The notes under the pieces are model-generated. The model did not search any database. It saw only the letters and a program-made list of their open reading frames with translations, and was not told the DNA's origin. Made by a program: the position numbers and the translations under genes. From contig JADKGD010000061.1 in assembly GCA_016717145.1 (NCBI GenBank), positions 1 to 14,548 on the forward strand: a stretch of 14,548 nucleotides of DNA. Direction: 5' to 3'. The DNA is from Saprospiraceae bacterium. GTDB taxonomy: Bacteria > Bacteroidota > Bacteroidia > Chitinophagales > Saprospiraceae. Position 1 is the stretch's first letter; every line of letters begins with the position of its first letter. Below are positions 7,604 to 14,548 of the stretch, piece after piece.

Positions 7604-10600
7604 ATGAAAAGGTAACTTCAACAAATATTATTAGGACCAAATGTTGCTTAATACTTATTTCAATTTGCATTTTTATTGGAACTTCAATTGCTCAAATCTC
7701 TCAATTTCCGCAAGTTTATTATAATGGACAAGGTTCAGGAGGATCAAGCTTGTTTATTCACCCAACAGCAAATTTGAATTCACCAGCTTTAACTTCTTTG
7801 AGTTCGATATCTAAAATTGGAGCAGAATCTTACACTACTTCGATAGAATCTAATGGCACTGCTTCTTGGGCTAAAGTATGTCTCCCATCCACTGATGGAA
7901 ATATTAAGTTTGGATACATGATGTACGGACAATTTAATATTAGAATCAATGAAATAAATAATTATGCTACAGTCATAGCTACATCTCTTTTTATCAGACC
8001 ATGTGCAGGTTGTACATCAAATGTTACTATAGGAGGCCAAAATGCTCGATATGGTCAAAATAGTATTGTAGCATTAACTGGTGCAACTAATAATATTAGC
8101 GGTATAATTTGGTACGAAGTATATTTAACGACTGATTGTAGTTCACCAACTGGATGGCTTAGTTCAGGGATGAACTCATCATTTTTATTTATTAATAGTA
8201 ATACGAACAATTATTATAATGTTGCGGGAACGGTAAAGAATGATAATGATGTGCATACTTGGGGAGCAAATATCAATATTGGTTCTTGGACAACGAATAG
8301 TACAGAAGGTTTTTATCAATATAAAGTTCCACAAAACTGGACTGGATTAATTAGTTGTTCACATCAAAGTTATAATACTTCATCACCACCTAATTACAGC
8401 CATATAGCGAGTAGTCACAATTATTCAAGAAATTTTGTTCTCAGTAACGGTTGCAGCTATTCAATTTCACCATCATCAGTTTCACCTGCATCTTCCGCTG
8501 GAAGTGGTTCTGTTTCTGTTACTCCAACACCAGGTTGTAGTTGGACAGCAATTTCTAATAATACAAGTTGGTTAACCGTAACATCAGGTAGTAGTGGAAC
8601 TGGGAATGGTACAGTAGGTTATTCATACACTTTAAATCCTAATTCTTCTTCTCGAACAGGGACTATCACAATTGCAGATAAAACTCTCACTGTTATACAA
8701 GCGGGAAATAATCCCCAACCTACTTGTACTATCTGCGACACCAAACCATGGAATACACCTTTTGGAGCCTGTGCCAGTGGACATACTAATTCGGATCTAA
8801 TCGAATGGCCGTCTGATATTACAGTAGTTAATGCAGGTTACTTACCATCTGATTTACAAAATAATTCCAATTTAAATAACAATGATGTTCGTCCTAGATT
8901 TACAGTAAGTGGAGACTGTGATGTACAACTATCAAGTTCTTATTTGGATCAAATATTAACAGTACCTACTGGTTTAACAATTACAAGAACCTGGAGTGTG
9001 CTCATAATTAATAATCTGACCGGTTCATTTCAAACGAGCACATATATTCAGACGATAAATGTAACTTCACAAAATACGTGTTCTTCACCCACAACACAAG
9101 CTAACAATATTTTATTTACTTCTGTGACTGCCAAGCAAATGACAGTTAATTGGAATAACGGAAACGGTAGTCGGCGTGTTGTTAAAATAAATACTATTAA
9201 TAGTTTTACACCACCTTCACATGGTTCATCTCCATCTGCAAATTCTCTCTATACAGGAAATGGAGAACAAATAGTATATAACGGTTCTTCAAATAATGTT
9301 ACAATTACTGGTCTTTCCCAAAACACAATTTATTGGGTGAGAGTTTATGAAGCTAAATGTGACGGAACAAATTCATTTTATAACACAACTGTTTTAGAGT
9401 CAAATCCAAGAAGCCAGACGACTCCAAAGTCAACAATATCTGGGACACTAAATGTCTCAGGCAATCTTGATTTCGGAAGTGTACCACAGGGAAGTTTTTA
9501 TGATAAAGGATTAGTTCTCTTTAATAATACTTCAACCGTTCTTAAGATAAATAATTTAATATTTGAACCTAGTGGTGTATTTAGTCTTGGCATAATGCAA
9601 AATGGAAATACTATTTTACCGGGAAAATCATTGCCAATTTCAATATTTTTTACTCCTCCAGGTGTTGGCTTATATACATCAACTGTGACCATTAATACAG
9701 ATATTCCAAATTTGGAGACCACATTTAATGTTAGAGGGGAAATTACCAATAATCAACCTAGCTGGATAGGGATTTATAATGAGCTTGAAAACAATCCAGA
9801 ATCCAAATTGAATCAACGTTATAAACTTGACGAATATTTCATTAATCAAAGTCGTGTCAATCCAATAAATATATGTGCAGATGGTTCTTCAGCAACGATA
9901 ATAAAATTTGTTGATAATAAATCACCTAATATTAGAAATCTTGATTTTAGAATAAAGAATGATCCCAACAAAAATAACCCTGATTATTATGGTAGCTTTA
10001 TTAATATTAAATATAATTCAAATATTTTAGAGATTAACTATTTGCACCCTAAATATTTAAATACAGGTAGTTTATTTCGACAAGAAATAATTGAAATTTG
10101 GGATAAATCTACAGAAAGTCTAATTCATGAATTTTCAATAAATATATATAGAACACCTGTCGTATTAATTCATGGTTTGTGGGGTAATAAAACCAGCTTG
10201 AAAGTGATATATGATTCACTTATTATAAGTGAAAGGTATAATTCCGATTTACTTTATTTAGTTAATTTTGAAAATTCAAATTCCTTTCATTTTTCAAAAA
10301 ATGCTAATGTCGTTAAAGGCGCTATAAATGACGTATTTTTTAATTTGAGACGTTTAAAATTTTCTTGCGGCAAGGTTGACATTGTTGCGCATAGTATGGG
10401 GGAATCCTATCCAGAATATATTTTGCAGAATGATGATTGTAATGGCCAAAATAAATATAATTGCTATCGATCTGATATTAATAAGTTAATCACCATCAAT
10501 ACCCCACATTCTGGAACTCAAGCTGCTAATTACTTACTTTCAAACATTTTATTATCTCCTTGCTTAATATTACCACTTGATATACTTTTTGTTGTTAAGA

Positions 10601-10915
10601 AATCTATACAAAATGGAGCAGTGTCAAATCTGAGATGTGATAGCCCCGAAATAATGTCATTAAATAGCGCTCCTAGACTTAATAAACACATAGTGCCAAG
10701 TCACACTATTCAAACGACAGCATTATATGACAAGAAATATACTATAAATGATGCTAATGAAAGTTTTTTGATTAATTCAATTTCAAATTGTCGGCAATTT
10801 GAAAGTCGTGATAAATTTTTGAAAAAACTATTTGCTAATGTATCTAGCGATTATATAGTTCTAGCAATTCTCAACGAGGCGGTTTAATTGACCACAGTAA
10901 TTTTGAAGATATTTT
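7604..10915 (+). CDS. Giant secreted surface protein, part 1: signal peptide, BACON, fn3-like, ASH and lipase-like alpha/beta-hydrolase domains
   Basis: The frame is open from 7609 to 10887. It starts best at ATG 7604 with one A restored (MKKVTSTNIIRTKCC), giving a signal peptide whose core LILISICIFIGTSIAQ ends near 7700. Domains by base position: an unassigned Gly/Asn/Ser-rich region (7700-8440); BACON (8449-8706; CSWTAISNNTSWLTV, RTGTITI); an HYR-like segment (8722-9080; EWPSDITV, ITRTWSV); fn3-like (9090-9423; RRVVKINTINSF, NTIYWVRVYEAKCDG); ASH/choice-of-anchor-D-like (9442-9753; DFGSVPQGS, ISIFFTPPG); hydrolase (10150-10915). The hydrolase has an oxyanion segment VVLIHGLWGN, the nucleophile elbow AHSMG with its Ser codon at 10393, and NTPHSGT. 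After a shift near 10858 come SQRGGLIDHSNFEDILHTSS, holding the probable catalytic His, with DYIV before it as a candidate acid. It is probably an exported esterase or lipase tethered to the cell surface; the substrate is unknown. Confidence 0.8.
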
Positions 10916-10939
10916 ACATACTAGTTCTCCCAAAACCCA

Positions 10940-12967
10940 CTAGTAATAAAAAGAGTTAAATTATTATTAGATGAGCATCCTTCAACAAGCACATATTTTG
11001 ATCAGAATAAAAACGGCTTTGCGCCGGCACCAATTGACCCAACTTTACAATTTCAATCTCCTGATGAAAGAATTACAAAAAGTTCGAGATCAGAAATTAG
11101 CATATCAATTTCAAATCCAAAGGATAAGGAAATTTATAATGTTGGTGACGTCATAAATGTGCAATTAATAGTTCCTTCAGAATATTCCAATCTTTCTGTT
11201 ATCGTTTCAAATGATGCGGGAAGTAACAGATTTTTTGAACTTGGTCAAGATAACGCATCATTTAATTTAGATTTAACTCCAGATCTTATTGGAACTTTAA
11301 GGATTATAGCATTTATTATAGATAATGAAGATAAATTTGCAATTGACTCATTATCTATAAATGTCTTACCAATTTCTAAATTAGATAGTATAAGTTTTAT
11401 AAATGATGAAATCAATATTCCACTTGGACAATCAATGCCATTAGGTATAGTTGGCTATCTTAATAATTCAACATTTATAAATTTAAGCCAAGCTGTTAAA
11501 CTACAATATAATGTTGACAACACAACTATTGCGTATATTGACGATGTTAATCTTCTTCATGCCTTAAATTTAGGCACCACATATATAATGGCTAGCTATC
11601 AAGGTATCGAAACATATATAAAAGTAAATGTATATGAAGGTGATGATTGGATAAATGCCCCTACCTGCACCACACCCAACACCCCTATATCTACAGATGT
11701 ATATGATATTGGACAAAATTCTGCCACCTTATCTTGGATTCCAAGCAATCCCATAGGCAGTCCTACAGTAATTTATAATTGGGTGATAGGCACCAGTCCA
11801 CTAGTTACTTTTGGCAACGGTGTTACACAGGGTACATCTTATGGATCTTTAGTTACAACATCATCGCTATCACCTGGGACTACTTATTATCTTAGAGTGT
11901 ATGCGACCACCACTTGTAATAATACAAGTTCAGGTTATATAACTTCTATTGCGTTTACGACTAGCGGCATTTATGGCTGTACTACCCCTGGAACACCAGT
12001 AGCTGTAACAGCGACTACTACAGGACTAACCTCTGCCAATCTTGCTTGGGCTGTAGGAAATCCTGCAGGCAGCGCCACGGTCACCTATTACTGGGTCGTT
12101 GGGACGAGTCCATCAGTTACTTATGGAAGCGGTGTTGCCCAAGGAAGTACTGTTGAAACTACAGTACCTATTTCGTCCCTATCTCCCGGGATTAATTATT
12201 ATCTTAGAGTATATGGCATAACAAATTGCAACTACTCTAGTTCAGGTCACGGCACTTCTTCTGTGTTTACCACAAGTGGTAGCGGAGGCTGTATTACCCC
12301 CGGATCTCCAGTAGACGTTTTTGGTACTGCTACAGGCCTAAATTCTGCCAATCTGGATTGGTCTGCTGGAAATCCTGCAGGCAGTCCGACAGTTACTTAT
12401 TATTGGGTTGTTGGTACGAATACGGCAGTAACTTATGGAAACGGTGTTGCGCAAGGAAGTACAACCAATACATGGCTTTCCACTTCATCTCTTTCGCCAG
12501 GCACTACTTATTACCTGAGGGTATATGCCACTACAAACTGTAATAATACAAGTTCGGGATATGGAACATCTTATGCTTTTACCACAAGTACCAATTCAGG
12601 TTGTATTACCCCCGGATTACCAGTAGCCGTTTCTGGAATTGCCACAGGACAGAACTCTGCGAATCTGGATTGGTCTGCTGGAAATCCTGCAGGCAGTCCG
12701 ACAGTTACGTATTATTGGGTTATTGGTACGAATCCCTCTGTTACTTATGGAAACGGTGTTGCACAAGGAAGTACAACCAATACATGGCTATCCACTTCAT
12801 CTCTTTCACCAGGCACTTCTTACTATCTAAGAGTTTATGCCACCACAAGCTGTAATAATACCAGTTCGGGATATGGAACATCTTATGCTTTTACCACAAG
12901 TACTATAGTAGGCTTTATTCTCCCGGATCACACCATTAGTCTGTTTATGGTACTGCTACAGGCCTAA
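10940..12967 (+). CDS. Giant secreted surface protein, part 2: Ig-like/Big_2-like spacer and first fn3-like tandem repeats
   Basis: This continues part 1 in another frame. The frame is open from 10940 (VIKRVKLLLDEHPSTSTYFD), well before its first possible start at GTG 11159, which argues that it is not a separate gene. Residues coded by 10940-11390 include a hydrolase tail and an Ig-like segment. The stretch at 11390-11650 resembles a bacterial Ig-like Big_2 domain (INIPLGQSMPLGIVGYLN, then LGTTYIMASYQGIETYIKVN). From 11666 come four intact 104-residue fn3-like repeats, each beginning Cys-(Ile/Thr)-Thr-Pro and containing SPGTTYYLRVYATTTCNNTS, with two Cys likely to form a disulfide. The frame breaks at 12967, early in repeat 5. 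These domains probably act as stalk or binding modules outside the cell. Confidence 0.75.
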   Translation, partial: LVIKRVKLLLDEHPSTSTYFDQNKNGFAPAPIDPTLQFQSPDERITKSSRSEISISISNPKDKEIYNVGDVINVQLIVPSEYSNLSVIVSNDAGSNRFFELGQDNASFNLDLTPDLIGTLRIIAFIIDNEDKFAIDSLSINVLPISKLDSISFINDEINIPLGQSMPLGIVGYLNNSTFINLSQAVKLQYNVDNTTIAYIDDVNLLHALNLGTTYIMASYQGIETYIKVNVYEGDDWINAPTCTTPNTPISTDVYDIGQNSATLSWIPSNPIGSPTVIYNWVIGTSPLVTFGNGVTQGTSYGSLVTTSSLSPGTTYYLRVYATTTCNNTSSGYITSIAFTTSGIYGCTTPGTPVAVTATTTGLTSANLAWAVGNPAGSATVTYYWVVGTSPSVTYGSGVAQGSTVETTVPISSLSPGINYYLRVYGITNCNYSSSGHGTSSVFTTSGSGGCITPGSPVDVFGTATGLNSANLDWSAGNPAGSPTVTYYWVVGTNTAVTYGNGVAQGSTTNTWLSTSSLSPGTTYYLRVYATTNCNNTSSGYGTSYAFTTSTNSGCITPGLPVAVSGIATGQNSANLDWSAGNPAGSPTVTYYWVIGTNPSVTYGNGVAQGSTTNTWLSTSSLSPGTSYYLRVYATTSCNNTSSGYGTSYAFTTSTIVGFILPDHTISLFMVLLQA

Positions 12968-13540
12968 ATTCTGCCAATCTGGATTGGTCTGCTGGAAATC
13001 CTGCAGGCAGTTCGACAGTTACGTATTATTGGGTTATTGGTACGAATCCGTCTGTTACTTATGGAAACGGTGTTGCGCAAGGAAGTACGACCAATACATG
13101 GCTATCCACTTCATCTCTTTCACCGGGCACTTCTACACTATCTAGAGTTTTATGCCACCACAAGCTGTAATAATACCAGTTCGGGATATGGAACATCTTA
13201 TGCTTTTACCACAAGTACAAATTCAGGCTGTATTACCCCCGGATCACCAGTAGCCGTTTCTGGAATTGCTACAGGCCTAAATTCTGCCAATCTGGATTGG
13301 TCTGCTGGAAATCCTGCAGGTAGTCCGACAGTTACCTATTATTGGGTTATTGGTACGAATCCCTCTGTTACTTATGGAAACGGTGTTGCGCAGGGAAGCA
13401 CAACTAATACATGGCTTTCCACTTCATCTCTTTCACCGGGCACTTCTTATTACCTGAGGGTATATGCCACCACAAGCTGTAATAATACAAGTTCGGGATA
13501 TGGAACATCTTATGCCTTTACCACTAATAGCAATGGAGGT
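11666..13540 (+). repeat. Six tandem 312-bp repeats encoding fn3-like domains
   Basis: Units begin at 11666, 11978, 12290, 12602, about 12913 and 13229, and the array ends at 13540. The spacing is exactly 312 bases except across unit 5, which carries small indels. Units 3 to 6 are nearly identical in DNA over long stretches (for example the GCCAATCTGGATTGGTCTGC and TATGGAAACGGTGTTGC blocks), while units 1 and 2 are more diverged. This gradient suggests recent expansion or gene conversion at the 3' end. Such an array also risks collapse or misassembly, so copy number is uncertain. Confidence 0.9.
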
Positions 13541-13648
13541 TGCGCCACACCCACCATCCAATCCACCACCATCACATTTTCCCTCGTCAGCACACAGCAA
13601 TTCACGGCCATCTGGATCAAAGGAAACGGAGAAGCAGACGTGTCGTGA
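12968..13648 (+). CDS. Giant secreted surface protein, part 3: fn3-like repeats 5 and 6 and start of the next domain
   Basis: Repeat 5 reads in a different frame from about 12949 (GTATGLNSANLDWSAGNPAG) to about 13125. Two further indels near 13134 and 13148 then restore the original frame, which continues through repeat 6 to TGA at 13646-13648. The apparent ATG at 13037 begins in an out-of-frame stretch and is not a real start. Repeat 6 is complete and followed by CATPTIQSTTITF, the first strand of an fn3-like domain resembling the one at 9090-9423. This is part of the same gene as the neighbouring segments. Confidence 0.65.
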   Translation: MLPIWIGLLEILQAVRQLRIIGLLVRIRLLLMETVLRKEVRPIHGYPLHLFHRALLHYLEFYATTSCNNTSSGYGTSYAFTTSTNSGCITPGSPVAVSGIATGLNSANLDWSAGNPAGSPTVTYYWVIGTNPSVTYGNGVAQGSTTNTWLSTSSLSPGTSYYLRVYATTSCNNTSSGYGTSYAFTTNSNGGCATPTIQSTTITFSLVSTQQFTAIWIKGNGEADVS

Positions 13649-14548
13649 AAATCAATACAGTCAATAGTTTCACCCCACCATTCAATGGCACTGATCCGAT
13701 AACAAACAGCAAATATATCGGATATGGCGACAGGTAGTGTATAATGGTACTGGAAACACTGTCACTATATAACAGGTTTGTCTCCAAATACAACTTACTG
13801 GATCCAGAATCTATGGAAAGCCAATTGTGATGGCACTTATGCCATTTATAATACTTCCACATCTGTATCAAACCCATTTAGTCAACGTACCAGAACAGTA
13901 CTGCCATCTGTACAATCCTTTACAGCATCCAATGTGATCACAAACGGTGGCAATGATATTGAAATCAATCCAATTTTCTTTACAAATCAACCATATGCGG
14001 TATTTACATTAAATGCTTCGTATGCTGAAGGATTCAGTTTCCAACTTGTCGATAATTGAAGATAGTTACAGATGGTACCATGGCCATAAATCCTCCTGTG
14101 TATGGCCAATTAGGTTCCGTTATTTCCACTTCTGTTAATAGTATGTATGTAGATTATACACATCCCGATCAGATAGATGTAAGTCCTTATTTGGCTTTAA
14201 AGCTCAACGTACTTTTCGAGGGAGGTTTGATCGGAATGAGTGTCCCATTGCATATTTACAATGCGCTAAGTCCACTTCCTGTTGATTTGGTCAATTTTAA
14301 TACATCATGGAATAAGGAAGATGATGTAAATGAGTTGTCCTGGACGACAAAAATCGAGATCAACAATGACTATTTTGATATTGAAAGAAGTTTTGAAAGA
14401 TCAGATTTTGAACATATCGGTAAGGTGGAAGGTGCCGGAAATTCAACTTCAGCGATAAATTATATATTTAATGACCACAAGATAACACTGGATGGATCTT
14501 ACATATACCGACTCAAGCAAGTAGATTTAAATGGCGGAGAGACGTATT
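13649..14548 (+). CDS. Giant secreted surface protein, part 4: fn3-like domain and pre-T9SS C-terminal region (continues off window)
   Basis: After a shift near 13632 the protein continues as RSRRVVKINTVNSFTPPFNG, then QVVYNGTGNTVTI and GLSPNTTYWIQNLWKANCDG, with breaks near 13731 and 13783, to VDN at 14059. A further shift gives a frame open from 14056 to the window end: LKIVTDGTMAINPPVYGQL, PLPVDLVNFNTSW, ELSWTTKIEINNDYFDIERS, KVEGAGNSTSAINYIFND and YIYRLKQVDLNGGETY. This last block is the beta-rich segment that commonly sits just before type A sorting domains of type IX secretion cargo in Bacteroidota. The sorting signal itself would lie beyond the right edge. It predicts export through the Sec system then T9SS, with surface attachment or release. 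Confidence 0.75.

Noticed and set aside
10858..10945. Programmed ribosomal frameshift between hydrolase and downstream domains
   Set aside because: No slippery heptamer with a downstream structure is evident, and two successive shifts would be needed within 90 bases; indel error is simpler.
12358..12855. Overlapping repeated ORFs in the second frame of the fn3 array
   Set aside because: They repeat because the underlying 312-bp units repeat; their sequence (Cys/Trp/Arg-rich, no domain) has no support as protein.
11666..13540. CRISPR array or satellite
   Set aside because: Units are 312 bp, contiguous and coding with conserved frame; there are no spacers.
13037..13648. Independent gene starting at ATG 13037
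   Set aside because: Its first 35 or so residues are an out-of-frame reading of repeat 5; the rest is repeat 6 of the giant protein.

Overview
The window looks like a chromosomal accessory region of a member of the Bacteroidota. It is AT-rich. Two intergenic regions carry the TAnnTTTG promoter element typical of that phylum, and I see no Shine-Dalgarno sequences. The right half encodes a very large secreted protein with BACON, fibronectin-III-like and type IX secretion (T9SS) C-terminal features. A Saprospiria/Chitinophagia-like lineage is plausible but cannot be fixed from this sequence.

Left half (1-7009): a defence island. The 5' part of a type I restriction-modification methyltransferase gene (hsdM) lies on the minus strand and runs off the left edge. 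An AbiH-family abortive-infection gene (abiH) lies on the plus strand, divergent from hsdM. A McrBC-type modification-dependent restriction operon follows on the minus strand: an EVE/PUA-like reader protein carrying the N-terminal domain of large McrB proteins, then the McrB AAA+ GTPase motor, then the McrC PD-(D/E)XK nuclease. AbiH and McrC converge with only 3 bases between their stop codons.

Middle (7010-7603): a non-coding stretch holding a 55-bp repeat that is about 82 percent identical to one at 1467-1521, so the same element lies upstream of both minus-strand defence modules. It also holds a small hairpin and a promoter-like -7 element for the next gene.

Right half (7604-14548): apparently one giant gene whose 3' end is beyond the window. 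In order it encodes a signal peptide, an unassigned N-terminal region, a BACON domain, an HYR-like segment, an fn3-like domain, an ASH/choice-of-anchor-D-like domain, a lipase-like alpha/beta-hydrolase, Ig-like and Big_2-like domains, six 104-residue fn3-like tandem repeats of 312 bp, another fn3-like domain, and the segment that usually precedes a T9SS sorting signal.

Caveat: almost every gene is split by small frameshifts, many at short A, T or G runs, and the family-conserved sequence resumes in another frame each time. This looks more like sequencing or assembly error, patchy along the window, than gene decay. The genes are therefore described as the proteins they would encode once corrected. 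One lesion, the loss of most of methyltransferase motif I in hsdM, is not explained by a simple homopolymer slip.
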